Origin: a virus | Reading direction: 5' to 3' (one strand) | Length of the DNA: 31,309 bases | Virus record (IMG/VR): IMGVR_UViG_3300030090_002125 | Coordinates: 1 to 31,309 of that record | Part shown: piece after piece, positions 14,186-20,724 of the stretch | How the letters are laid out: the number at the start of each line of letters is the position of its first letter | How positions within the stretch are numbered: position 1 is the stretch's first letter | The notes under the pieces: generated by a model | The model's database searches: none | Told to the model about the DNA's origin: nothing | Seen by the model: the letters and a program-made list of their open reading frames with translations, nothing else | Position numbers and translations under genes: made by a program

Positions 14186-15958
14186 ATGCCCACACATGAT
14201 TACATAATCTCGAATGGAACAGGCGCCGCCGTGAGATCAGATTTAAATAATGCCTTAGCTGCAATCGTAAGTAATAACTCTAATTCATCTTCTCCTTCGA
14301 CTACATATGCCTATCAATTTTGGGCAGACACTAGTAATAATGTCTTAAAAATAAGAAATTCTGCTAATGATGCTTGGATTGAACTTTTTCAACTTGACGG
14401 TACTTTAACTCTTGAAGATGGTACTGAAAGTCTGCCTGCATTAGCTTTTAGAGATAATTTAAGCTCAGGTATTTTTCAATCTGCTGATAATAAAATAAAT
14501 TTTAGTACTAATGGTACTGAAAGATTAGAACTTGGAACAGAAACAATATTTAATGATGGTGGAACAGATGTTGATTTTAGAATTGAAGGAAATAGCGATA
14601 CTGATTTATTTTTTGTTGATGCTAGTGTTGATCTTGTTGGTATAGGAAACAATTCTCCTAAAGTAAAACTTGATGTCGCTCGTCTTGGGGCTGCTTGGAC
14701 AGGTGACACTCCAATTGCAGGTACAGCAGTCTCTTTGCATAATGGTAATAATGCTGCAGGTTCACCAGCTTATTTAGCTATTTTAGCTGGAAGTACCTCT
14801 ATATCAGGAATCATTTTTGGCGATGAGAATAATTCTGATGCGGGTAAATTATTTTATGAACATACAGACGATGTTTTGCGTTTTAATGTAAATGTGGATG
14901 AAAGGGCTAGAATAAATGGATCTGGGGAATTATATATAGGATCTACAACAGCTGCTGGACAAGGTAAATTATTTATAAATCATTCTGCAGCTACTACAAC
15001 AAGAGCACATATAAGAAATGCTTCTGCAACTGGAATTGTTGAGACATATTATAATTTAGATGATGCAAAATTTGCATCAGTTGGTTTAGAAAATGGAAGT
15101 CTTAGCTTTAGAAATAGCACAAGTTCTACCCCAACACTAAGAATGATTATAGATAGCACAGGGCAAGTTGGTATAGCTAAATCAAGTCCAGTTACTTGGA
15201 ATTCCGCTTATCAATCTTTACAAATTTTTGATGCGGCTGTTTTTTATGGGTCTAATGATGATTCCTTTTTTGGATTAGGTTCAAACCATTACCTAAACAC
15301 AAGTGGTAATTTTTTATATGTAAATTCTGATTTTGCATCAAGAATATTTTCAGTTGATGGAACGTTTGAATTTCATACCGCACCTTCAGGAACAGCAGGG
15401 GCCGCATTAACTTTCACAAGGCGTGTATTGATTGGAAATTTAGGACATCAATATTTAAGTTCCGCTGATACTTCAAATGCAAGTTTAACTTTAAAGAAAA
15501 CTGTTTCAGGTGCGGATACAATAGATTATCTACAATGCAGAGATTCATCAAACAATGCAAAAATACTTCTAAATGGTAATGGTGGTATTTCTAATTTCCA
15601 ATCAAATGATTCTAACTTGTCTGATGAGACAATGAAGAAAAATATTGTTGATTGTGAAAGTATTATAGATAAGTTCAAACAATGGAAATTAAGAAAATTT
15701 AATTACAATACAGATACTGATGGTACTGCTTTAACTTATGGTGTGATAGCACAAGAAGTTGAAACACTACATTCTGATTTAGTAAATGCAAATTTTCCAG
15801 TTGATGACGGTGTAGATGAAGAAGGAGAAGTAAAAGTAACTATGAAAAAAACAGTCAAAGATCATCAGTTAATGATGTTAGGCTTTAAAGCATTACAAGA
15901 AGCTATTGCTAAAATTGAAACGTTAGAAACAAAAGTTGCCGCCTTAGAAGCTGCTTAG
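14186..15958 (+). CDS. Tail fibre with C-terminal S74 self-cleaving chaperone
   Basis: 590 residues. The N-terminal ~90 residues ('DYIISNGTGAAVRSDLNNALAAIVSNN', 'PSTTYAYQFWADTSNNVLKIRNSANDAWIEL') are a virion-attachment type domain common in marine phage fibres. The middle is beta-rich with repeated strand patterns, as in trimeric fibres. The end is a Peptidase S74 chaperone: Ser479 and Lys484 in 'SDETMKKNI' have the spacing of the known catalytic dyad, followed by 'GVIAQEVE' and a terminal coiled coil ('ALQEAIAKIETLETKVAALEAA'). The chaperone trimerises the fibre and then cuts itself off, leaving a mature protein of about 478 residues. Role: receptor binding. Confidence 0.88.
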   Translation: MPTHDYIISNGTGAAVRSDLNNALAAIVSNNSNSSSPSTTYAYQFWADTSNNVLKIRNSANDAWIELFQLDGTLTLEDGTESLPALAFRDNLSSGIFQSADNKINFSTNGTERLELGTETIFNDGGTDVDFRIEGNSDTDLFFVDASVDLVGIGNNSPKVKLDVARLGAAWTGDTPIAGTAVSLHNGNNAAGSPAYLAILAGSTSISGIIFGDENNSDAGKLFYEHTDDVLRFNVNVDERARINGSGELYIGSTTAAGQGKLFINHSAATTTRAHIRNASATGIVETYYNLDDAKFASVGLENGSLSFRNSTSSTPTLRMIIDSTGQVGIAKSSPVTWNSAYQSLQIFDAAVFYGSNDDSFFGLGSNHYLNTSGNFLYVNSDFASRIFSVDGTFEFHTAPSGTAGAALTFTRRVLIGNLGHQYLSSADTSNASLTLKKTVSGADTIDYLQCRDSSNNAKILLNGNGGISNFQSNDSNLSDETMKKNIVDCESIIDKFKQWKLRKFNYNTDTDGTALTYGVIAQEVETLHSDLVNANFPVDDGVDEEGEVKVTMKKTVKDHQLMMLGFKALQEAIAKIETLETKVAALEAA

Positions 15959-15964
15959 TATAAT
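15936..15964 (+). promoter_or_regulatory. Candidate promoter for the small genes after the fibre
   Basis: TTGCCG (15936-15941), 17-base spacer, TATAAT (15959-15964). The -10 box overlaps the end of the fibre stop region and lies 22 bases before the ATG at 15986. The -35 match is poor, the -10 perfect. Confidence 0.35.
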
Positions 15965-15985
15965 TAGATAACTTAATTAAATTTA

Positions 15986-16186
15986 ATGGCCACACCACAG
16001 GAACTTTATGACGAAACAAAAACTCGTCTTGATTTAAATATTGCAAAAGCCCAAATTTTAGAAAGAGAAATTCAAGAAAAAATGGCAGAAAAAAATCAAC
16101 TGATGCAGCCGATAATAGAAGATCAGGGAGCTTTAAAACAATTAGAAAAACTTAGTGAAGTTGTTCAAATTGTAGAATCAAAGTAA
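15986..16186 (+). CDS. Small coiled-coil protein (66 aa)
   Basis: 66 residues, 27 bases after the fibre gene. Nearly the whole sequence is a charged helix with heptad-spaced Leu/Ile ('LDLNIAKAQILEREIQEKMAEKNQ'), so a short coiled-coil oligomer is expected. No membrane segment or catalytic motif is seen. Its place after the fibre suggests a fibre-associated or late accessory protein, but I do not recognise the family. Confidence 0.55.
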   Translation: MATPQELYDETKTRLDLNIAKAQILEREIQEKMAEKNQLMQPIIEDQGALKQLEKLSEVVQIVESK

Positions 16187-16209
16187 TATAAAACTAAATA
16201 CTTATTATT

Positions 16210-16524
16210 ATGGCTGTAACTTGGAATGTAATTTCTTATGATGGAGAAAAAACTGTAGGAAGTTTATCTGATGTATTAACGACTTTACATTGGACTGCAA
16301 GTGATTCAGACGGAGAACATATTGGCGATTCTTACGGTTCAGTCAATTTAGAAGCTGCTGATGCTGGTTCGTTTATTGCGTTGGCATCTGTTACAAAAGA
16401 TGATTTAATTGCTTGGGTTAAAAATATTCTTGGGGCTGATGAAGTTACAGAAATTGAAACAAGAATTGCTGCACAGATAATAGAATCAAAAGCACCTACT
16501 AAATTTTCTGGTGTACCTTCGTAG
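16210..16524 (+). CDS. Conserved small phage protein, DUF7936-like
   Basis: 104 residues. The pattern 'TWNVISYDGEKTVGSLSDVLTTLHWTASDSDGEH', 'SYGSVNLEAAD..SFI', 'TKDDLIAWVKNILGADEVTEIETRIAAQI' fits a family I know from many marine and enteric phages, placed near fibre or tail genes: a beta domain followed by a helix ('W.K..LGAD.V..IE'). Function is not established. It may be a tail-associated or capsid-surface protein. The start is the only ATG giving the full beta domain. Confidence 0.65.
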   Translation: MAVTWNVISYDGEKTVGSLSDVLTTLHWTASDSDGEHIGDSYGSVNLEAADAGSFIALASVTKDDLIAWVKNILGADEVTEIETRIAAQIIESKAPTKFSGVPS

Positions 16525-16560
16525 TCATATAAGACATAATTAAGTACATTGGAGCAATAG

Positions 16561-16588
16561 TTGGAATAATAAGCAGACAAGATATAAT
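16561..16588 (+). promoter_or_regulatory. Candidate promoter for the 16629-17630 operon
   Basis: TTGGAA (16561-16566), 16-base spacer and TATAAT (16583-16588) lie in the 104-base gap before the ATG at 16629. Four of six and six of six consensus matches respectively. This gap separates the fibre-associated genes from a membrane-protein operon. Confidence 0.45.
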
Positions 16589-16628
16589 TAATGTATGACT
16601 AATTGCTTTAAGTATCGCGTCTTTTACC

Positions 16629-16877
16629 ATGTTTCAAAAAATAGCTAATATTTTGTCAATTATCTCATTTTTGATGGTTTCGTCAATGAGTGTCTTTGCA
16701 TACATGGCTGTAAAGTATATGCAAAGCCCAGAATTTGAAAGAACACTTAAAAACAAGATTATGGGCAGTGTGGAAGATAAGTTACCTGAAGTAATGAAAA
16801 ATACTTTACCAGATGTTACAGGGCCATCTATACAACTACCAAAGCCACCTAAAAAACAAATGCAATTTATAGAATAA
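16629..16877 (+). CDS. Small single-pass membrane protein (82 aa)
   Basis: 82 residues. Residues ~5-28 ('IANILSIISFLMVSSMSVFAYMAV') are a membrane helix or uncleaved signal anchor, followed by a charged, Pro-rich tail ('TLPDVTGPSIQLPKPPKKQ'). The next gene starts in its stop (TAATG). Three linked genes here encode a membrane protein, a basic amphipathic protein and a Pro-rich protein with a C-terminal anchor. That could be an envelope-acting set (lysis or host-surface change), but no holin or spanin family is recognised. Confidence 0.6.
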   Translation: MFQKIANILSIISFLMVSSMSVFAYMAVKYMQSPEFERTLKNKIMGSVEDKLPEVMKNTLPDVTGPSIQLPKPPKKQMQFIE

Positions 16878-17104
16878 TGATTTTTAGTTTTTTAAAAAAA
16901 CTTTTAAAGTATTATGTTGATAAATTTATAAATTGGCTTCGTATGCAAAGATTTAATTTAGAACTTGATAATGATATAAAAAAATATCACGAAGAATTAG
17001 ATAAAAAACAAAAAAAACCAGAAATAAAAGAAGTTGGAAAATTTGGGGAAGAAGGCTGGTCAATATCTATTGGAAATATAGAAAATGAAAATACCAAGAA
17101 TTGA
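16877..17104 (+). CDS. Small basic amphipathic protein (75 aa)
   Basis: 75 residues. The first ~25 residues ('MIFSFLKKLLKYYVDKFINWLRMQ') form a basic amphipathic helix likely to lie on a membrane; the rest is Lys/Glu-rich and hydrophilic. It overlaps both neighbours (1 base upstream, 20 bases downstream), so the three genes are probably made together. No family is recognised. An amphipathic helix of this kind could anchor the protein to the inner membrane. Confidence 0.55.
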   Translation: MIFSFLKKLLKYYVDKFINWLRMQRFNLELDNDIKKYHEELDKKQKKPEIKEVGKFGEEGWSISIGNIENENTKN

Positions 17105-17630
17105 AATACCACAAATAAAAATAAAAGAAATATATATTCCTAAAACAAGAACATGGGAACAATATCCAACAACTTTAGATATTATTGATAAACCATCTTT
17201 AGAATATCCTGTTGTTAATTTTCCATCTTTTGAACCTTTAGAATATCACCCTGATAAATTTATTCCAACAAATCCAGATAAACAACCAGAACAACAAAAA
17301 CCAGATATACCACAACCGCCAAAATATACGCCCAAAGTCAAAAAAGATAAAGAGTTTTTCATAAAATGCCCCAATGAGTCTAGTATTCCCGTAGGGTCTT
17401 ATCCCAATGAGCTAAGGCTGCAAATCGTCATAGGTCATTCTATTAAAAATGGTCAATGTTATGAAATCCTCAGAGATAGTTCATTTACAGAGAAATGGTT
17501 TCCTAGCTCTCCTGTTCTTGTTAGTACTTCAATTATTGCTGTTGCTGCGGCTTCAAGTCCTATCATAGTTAATCTTGTTAAGAACCTTATAAAGACTGCA
17601 ATAAAAAAGTTAACAAAGAAAAAAAAATGA
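17085..17630 (+). CDS. Proline-rich protein with C-terminal membrane anchor (181 aa)
   Basis: 181 residues. Residues 1-85 are strikingly rich in Pro, Ile, Lys and Tyr with repeated 'I.IP', 'YP' and 'P.F.P' units, suggesting an extended rod rather than a globular fold. Residues ~90-140 form a small domain with two cysteines (95, 125) that could make a disulphide. Residues ~142-165 are a membrane helix, followed by a very basic tail ending in a run of Lys. The topology, with an extended Pro-rich segment, recalls envelope-spanning proteins, but the anchor is at the wrong end for a classical i-spanin. Function unknown. Confidence 0.6.
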   Translation: MKIPRIEIPQIKIKEIYIPKTRTWEQYPTTLDIIDKPSLEYPVVNFPSFEPLEYHPDKFIPTNPDKQPEQQKPDIPQPPKYTPKVKKDKEFFIKCPNESSIPVGSYPNELRLQIVIGHSIKNGQCYEILRDSSFTEKWFPSSPVLVSTSIIAVAAASSPIIVNLVKNLIKTAIKKLTKKKK

Positions 17631-17640
17631 GCTAGAATTA

Positions 17641-17672
17641 AAAAACCCTATTTGCCACGGCAATGGATAGGG
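17641..17672 (-). terminator. Intrinsic terminator for the minus-strand cassette
   Basis: CCCTAT (17646-17651) pairs with ATAGGG (17667-17672) and TTGC (17652-17655) with GCAA (17660-17663), with a 3-base bulge and 4-base loop. Read on the minus strand the stem is followed by TTTTT (complement of 17641-17645). It lies just past the stop of the minus-strand gene at 17704. Confidence 0.65.
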
Positions 17673-17679
17673 CGTCTAG

Positions 17680-17707
17680 GTAGGCAAGTCTAACCGTGCT
17701 TGTCTAC
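17680..17707 (+). terminator. Hairpin terminator for the plus-strand late operon
   Basis: GTAGGCAAG (17680-17688) pairs over nine bases with CTTGTCTAC (17699-17707), one pair being G-U on the plus-strand RNA and a mismatch on the minus strand. A short T-rich stretch follows. The orientation bias suits the plus-strand genes that end at 17630. It overlaps the stop codon of the convergent gene. Confidence 0.5.
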
Positions 17708-18327
17708 TGCTTTAATTTATGAGTATGTGGGATAACTTGATTCATTTTAGGTTTACTAACAATATCTGCACAAAGTCCATGATAAGGACTATTTGCAGCG
17801 TATTCAGCACCTATAACTCTTAATTCATGACAATTTTTAAGTCTTGCCAATTCATAATTTAATCTTGCTGTTGATAACTGTTGCCTTGCTATTTTTTCTT
17901 GAGTTGTTGCACTTTTTAGACAGGCATCCTGAAAACGTCTATCAAGTGGGACAGATATTGTTGCAGCTATTCCAAAGTTAAAAGAAGTCGCATCTTTATT
18001 ACCGCTGTAATTTTCTCGATAAAAAAGAATTTCACCAGCATTTGTAAGGTTACCATCTTCATCAGCGGCTTCGTTATATACAGGGGTGTGATAAATATAG
18101 TCTTGAGGACGTTTTACTGCAACAGAAGTCGTTGCAAAAGGGCTGACACTTAAAGTAGCTCCTGAACATTTAATTCCATTACCATAAGTGTTTTCAGTCA
18201 TTGGCCCTGTTAATACTTGCGTGGCAAAATTAGATACTGAGGATGATGTATTGCTTTGAGGGTTGGCAACTGCTGAAGTGTTGGCGTAACTTGGTAAACA
18301 AGAAAAAAGGCTTATTAATTGGAAAAT
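17704..18327 (-). CDS. Predicted secreted protein of a marine-phage cassette (third gene), non-ATG start
   Basis: About 208 residues if it starts at ATT 18327, which gives a signal peptide 'FQLISLFSCLPSYA' before 'NTSAVANPQ'. The body has 'VLTGPMTENTYGNGIKCSGATLSVSPFATTS', 'FNFGIAATISVPLDRRFQDACL', a helical 'LSTARLNYELARLKNCHELRV', and four conserved-looking cysteines. I recall this layout from proteins next to fibre genes in marine cyanophages. No ATG, GTG or TTG fits: the nearest upstream ATG (18480) would overlap the preceding gene by 166 bases and destroy the signal peptide; the next inner ATG (18201) removes it. An ATA overlapping the upstream stop at 18315 is another option. Function unknown; exported or virion-associated. 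Confidence 0.6.
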   Translation of the reverse strand: MFQLISLFSCLPSYANTSAVANPQSNTSSSVSNFATQVLTGPMTENTYGNGIKCSGATLSVSPFATTSVAVKRPQDYIYHTPVYNEAADEDGNLTNAGEILFYRENYSGNKDATSFNFGIAATISVPLDRRFQDACLKSATTQEKIARQQLSTARLNYELARLKNCHELRVIGAEYAANSPYHGLCADIVSKPKMNQVIPHTHKLKQ

Positions 18328-18734
18328 ATAATAGTAGTATCTGTTACTACCTCTGAAGTTACTTGCCTTGTTATATCGGTTATAGATTCCAGCGATGGGC
18401 CTTTGTAAAATTCTGAAAACTGAAAGCTTTCTGATGTTTGTTGCCAGTTTGGTTTTTGATCCAGATTTAAGCCTGTCCATTCATAAGTAGTTCCATTGAT
18501 GGTTTCTGTGACTGTGGCATTTGGTATAGATAATGTCTCGCAGTTACCGCATGAAATACCAGAACCAGTGACACTATAGGTATAGCCTGAATTATAACGA
18601 ACCTCTCTGATATTTTCTGTAAGATTATTTGTGGTAACGCTACGGCTTGTACTTGTTGCACTTGTGAAATTTGGGACTACTGGGATCGCATATGCTGGAC
18701 TAATAAAAAATATTAGCGGCAAATATTTCCACAT
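18315..18734 (-). CDS. Predicted secreted protein of a marine-phage cassette (second gene)
   Basis: 139 residues from ATG 18734, which overlaps the upstream stop (TGATG); a TTG one codon earlier is an alternative. Residues 1-16 ('MWKYLPLIFFISPAYA') are a signal peptide. The mature part is Thr/Ser-rich beta sequence: 'VPNFTSATSTSRS', 'TYSVTGSGI', 'FQFSEFYKGPSLESITDITRQV', closing 'SEVVTDTTIIF'. The 'PNFT', 'F.F.E.YKGP' and 'VTDTT' points match a family I recall from marine cyanophages. Role unknown, probably periplasmic or on the virion; expressed with its two neighbours. Confidence 0.65.
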   Translation of the reverse strand: MWKYLPLIFFISPAYAIPVVPNFTSATSTSRSVTTNNLTENIREVRYNSGYTYSVTGSGISCGNCETLSIPNATVTETINGTTYEWTGLNLDQKPNWQQTSESFQFSEFYKGPSLESITDITRQVTSEVVTDTTIIFSN

Positions 18735-19219
18735 CAATCAAGAGTTAAATCTGAAACAAATTGACCTGTTAATACAATTCCTGTCCCAGTTCCACCTGTT
18801 AACGTCATTGTGTGATGGTCAAGGGTTACGGCTGCTGTGCCAACACTTCCAGCACTCGTAGAAGTTAAGTCACTAAAATTACTCACTTGGCCGACTGTTG
18901 GTGCTGATCCAGCAGTAGCATCACCTTCAAGATAAGATTGTGAAAAACTGAAAGTTTCGCCTGCTACGGTCTGTGTAGCACTTGGCATAGTTACTGATGG
19001 AACGCCATTTGTAAGACTTCCAAAGCCACCCACAGTCGCAGTATCTCCGCTTGTAGTTGTTATGTTTGTACCGCTTATGCTATAACTTGAACCAATTTTA
19101 TCTGCAGAAGTTCCAGCCGATACACTTTCTAATTTTACACTTGAGGTAAATGTACTTTGTATATCACAATAGGCCGCAGATGGAACACAAAGGGCGGCAA
19201 TAAGTAAAAACTTTTTCAT
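18734..19219 (-). CDS. Predicted secreted protein of a marine-phage cassette (first gene)
   Basis: 161 residues with a clear signal peptide ('MKKFLLIAALCVPSAAYC'). The mature part is low in charge and rich in Gly, Ser, Thr and Val: 'TFTSSVKLESVSAGTSADKIGSSYSISGTNI', a run of beta-type repeats, and the end 'GTGIVLTGQFVSDLTL'. This resembles a marine phage family without known function, whose members end in a similar 'A.FVSE.T' strand. Its ATG overlaps the stop of the upstream membrane gene (ATGA). It may be a secreted surface protein or a virion component exported for assembly. Confidence 0.65.
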   Translation of the reverse strand: MKKFLLIAALCVPSAAYCDIQSTFTSSVKLESVSAGTSADKIGSSYSISGTNITTTSGDTATVGGFGSLTNGVPSVTMPSATQTVAGETFSFSQSYLEGDATAGSAPTVGQVSNFSDLTSTSAGSVGTAAVTLDHHTMTLTGGTGTGIVLTGQFVSDLTLD

Positions 19220-19455
19220 TTAGTAGTTGCTTTAGTGTTCTTATTATCTATTGTAGTATCTTTTTTCTTTTTTATCTGAAATCCTAGTGATGCAGTACTA
19301 GCTGAAAAAATACTTGCAATAAATGTTGGGTCAAAATCTACGATTTTTTTGCCAGATGGCGGTTCGTAATATGAGAGAGATAATAGAGTTGCTGACCATA
19401 AAAGTACGCAAACTTTTACAATAGTTTCAACTTTACTAGGTTCTTGATCTTCCAT
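19216..19455 (-). CDS. Two-helix membrane protein, holin candidate (79 aa)
   Basis: 79 residues with an acidic start ('MEDQEPSKVET'), a first membrane helix (~9-28, 'VKVCVLLWSATLLSLSYY'), a short polar loop, a second hydrophobic segment (~42-62, 'DPTFIASIFSASTASLGFQI') and a Lys-rich tail. Small size, two helices and a basic C-terminus are holin-like, and no other gene in the window fits that role better. It leads the secreted-protein cassette and has its own upstream region shared with divergent genes. No family match is recognised, so holin is a suggestion only. Confidence 0.55.
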   Translation of the reverse strand: MEDQEPSKVETIVKVCVLLWSATLLSLSYYEPPSGKKIVDFDPTFIASIFSASTASLGFQIKKKKDTTIDNKNTKATTK

Positions 19456-19469
19456 AAGAGTTAAGATTC

Positions 19470-19498
19470 TTGTCTAATACTAGCAAAGTAGCTATGTT
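19470..19498 (+). promoter_or_regulatory. Candidate promoter in the divergent gap 19456-19520
   Basis: TTGTCT (19470-19475), 17-base spacer and TATGTT (19493-19498), each four of six to consensus, point to the small gene at 19521. The 65-base gap must also hold the promoter of the minus-strand cassette; no clear one was seen on that strand. Confidence 0.3.
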
Positions 19499-19520
19499 TG
19501 GAAAGTAACACAATTTTAAC

Positions 19521-19685
19521 ATGCTCAGAATCCTTAAACCTATCCTTATGACATTCGTGAAAACGAACGCAGTAAAAAAATTAATTGTTGATCTTTTAAA
19601 ATCATTAGCAAAGACTACAGATAATACAATAGATGATCAAATTGTTGATTATGTAGCGGTACATCTATGGCCAGAGGAAAAGTGA
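19521..19685 (+). CDS. Small conserved phage protein (54 aa)
   Basis: A 54-codon frame from ATG 19521 to TGA 19683-19685, overlapping the next gene by 19 bases. The product 'MLRILKPILMTFVKTNAVKKLIVDLLKSLAKTTDNTIDDQIVDYVAVHLW' has an N-terminal hydrophobic/basic helix and a second helix with 'TDN.IDDQ.V..V'. I recall near-identical layouts in marine cyanophages, often beside membrane-protein genes. Function unknown; the amphipathic N-terminus suggests membrane contact. Confidence 0.6.
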   Translation: MLRILKPILMTFVKTNAVKKLIVDLLKSLAKTTDNTIDDQIVDYVAVHLWPEEK

Positions 19686-19966
19686 AAAGTATTATAAATA
19701 TACTTACTACAAAACCTAGTTTAGAATCTGAGTTTGCTGTAGAAAGTTCTATTGCTGAACTGCACAAAATTGAAGATATAGAGGAGTTAAGAGAGTTAGC
19801 AGGTGTTCTAGCACGAGCAAATCACAAACAATCACAGTTCATAGCCAATGCATTAGAAATAATGTGTAACCAACAAGATATGATAAATTATCTTAAAAGA
19901 AAAAAACCTAGAAAAAAAGCGCCTATAATGAAGCGCCTAAAATATATTTTGTTTGGTAAAAATTAG
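19667..19966 (+). CDS. Small helical protein with basic tail (99 aa)
   Basis: 99 residues; starts inside the upstream gene, so probably coupled to it. 'MARGKVKSIINILTTKPSLESEFAVESSIAELHKIEDIEELRELAGVLARANHKQSQFIANALEIM' is all-helical and resembles a conserved cyanophage family; the end is very basic ('LKRKKPRKKAPIMKRLKYILFGKN'). The Lys-rich tail could bind nucleic acid or membrane lipids. No function is known to me. Its stop codon lies within an inverted repeat that probably ends transcription. Confidence 0.55.
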   Translation: MARGKVKSIINILTTKPSLESEFAVESSIAELHKIEDIEELRELAGVLARANHKQSQFIANALEIMCNQQDMINYLKRKKPRKKAPIMKRLKYILFGKN

Positions 19967-20007
19967 GGACTTACACAAGAGCTGCAAAAAACTTGATGCC
20001 CTAATTT
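19960..20007. terminator. Bidirectional terminator shared by convergent genes
   Basis: AAATTAGGG (19960-19968) is a perfect inverted repeat of CCCTAATTT (19999-20007), and CAAG/CTTG can pair inside. The stem ends in A/T runs on both sides, so it could terminate both strands. It contains the stop codons of both convergent genes (TAG 19964-19966 plus strand; TAA 20006-20008 minus strand). Confidence 0.55.
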
Positions 20008-20170
20008 AGGCTTCTTTACTAATATCAACCCACTCAAAAAGTGTTTTGTGTAGGTTAATCATACGATCCAAAGGGTCTCTACATTGACACTCAAAAGTTT
20101 TGTTTGTTGCAGGGTCATGGTATATTTGACCCTCATAAGGATCGCTTGGGAATCTAGAAAGGAAGGTCAT
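20006..20170 (-). CDS. Small protein at the end of the recombination operon (54 aa)
   Basis: A 54-codon frame whose ATG (20170) lies 17 bases inside the end of the SSB-like gene. Product begins 'MTFLSRFPSDPYEGQIYHDPATNKTFECQCRDPLDRM' and ends in an amphipathic helix. A Cys-x-Cys pair (28, 30) and the compact aromatic-rich N-terminus suggest a small folded domain. Tight coupling and the terminator just after it support a real gene. No family is recognised. Confidence 0.5.
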   Translation of the reverse strand: MTFLSRFPSDPYEGQIYHDPATNKTFECQCRDPLDRMINLHKTLFEWVDISKEA

Positions 20171-20498
20171 CAACGTTAATTGTTTCTTCTGGCTCTGGCT
20201 TGCTCTGTGGTGAGTCTTTTGGAGGTAATGGGGCTAGTTTGCCACTATTACCCCACATACCGCCCCAAAGCGTAAATCCAGCCTCTTCATGATACTCTTT
20301 TTTGTCTGTATAAACTCTGACTTTTGTGTTATTTTTTAATGCATTTTCATAAGCATTCATAAAAAATTCTGCTGCTTTTTGTGCATTTTCAAGTGTAAAA
20401 TCAAAAATTACATTTTTTTCAGGTGCATAATCATTGACAGGGTTAGTGTTGTCAACGACTCTGAATTTAGCTGTAAATGCTGGTTGTACTTTAGCCAT
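20154..20498 (-). CDS. Single-stranded DNA-binding protein-like (acidic DDLPF tail)
   Basis: 114 residues from ATG 20498, one base after the upstream stop; the longer frame to 20651 overlaps the neighbour and is not used. Residues 5-80 are a beta-rich core ('AFTAKFRVVDNTNP', 'NVIFDFTLENAQKAAEFFMNAYENA'), then a Pro/Lys linker, and the last residues are 'TINVDDLPF'. That acidic, Phe-ending tip is the classic SSB tail that docks repair and replication proteins. Its place after an exonuclease and an ERF annealing protein supports the role. The core does not obviously match the E. coli OB-fold, so it may be a distinct SSB type. Confidence 0.6.
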   Translation of the reverse strand: MAKVQPAFTAKFRVVDNTNPVNDYAPEKNVIFDFTLENAQKAAEFFMNAYENALKNNTKVRVYTDKKEYHEEAGFTLWGGMWGNSGKLAPLPPKDSPQSKPEPEETINVDDLPF

Positions 20499-20499
20499 A

Positions 20500-20724
20500 T
20501 TAAAAAGGGTTTTTGGGTGTAATGTTGTTTTCTTTTTCCCATTCAAGGATTTTGCCAAGTTCATAACGAACTTTGGCAGAGCCTGACGACACCGCATATT
20601 TGGGAAGTGTGTAATATTCGGGTCCACGGTCTTTACGTCTCCAATCAGCAATAGTTGCTGGACTTAATCCATATCTTTCAGCTAACTGGTCAGATGTTAA
20701 AAATTGCTGTTCGATTTGGTTCAT
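20500..20724 (-). CDS. Small helix-turn-helix DNA-binding protein (excisionase/AlpA-like)
   Basis: 74 residues. 'EQQFLTSDQLAERYGLSPATIADWRRKDRGPEYYTL' is a MerR/excisionase-type winged HTH: 'LTS..LAERYGLSP.TI..WR..GRGP'. Such proteins act as excisionases, transcription regulators or packaging factors. No integrase is seen in the window, so regulation is as likely as excision. It starts in an ATGA overlap with the ERF gene and ends two bases before the SSB-like gene. Confidence 0.7.
   Translation of the reverse strand: MNQIEQQFLTSDQLAERYGLSPATIADWRRKDRGPEYYTLPKYAVSSGSAKVRYELGKILEWEKENNITPKNPF

Noticed and set aside
18328-18480. Extension of the third secreted-protein gene to the ATG at 18480
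   Set aside because: It would overlap the upstream gene by 166 bases in another frame and place 51 basic, non-signal residues before a good signal peptide.
20499-20651. Extension of the SSB-like gene to the ATG at 20651
   Set aside because: It overlaps most of the HTH gene in another frame; the ATG at 20498 follows the HTH stop by one base and gives a sensible N-terminus.
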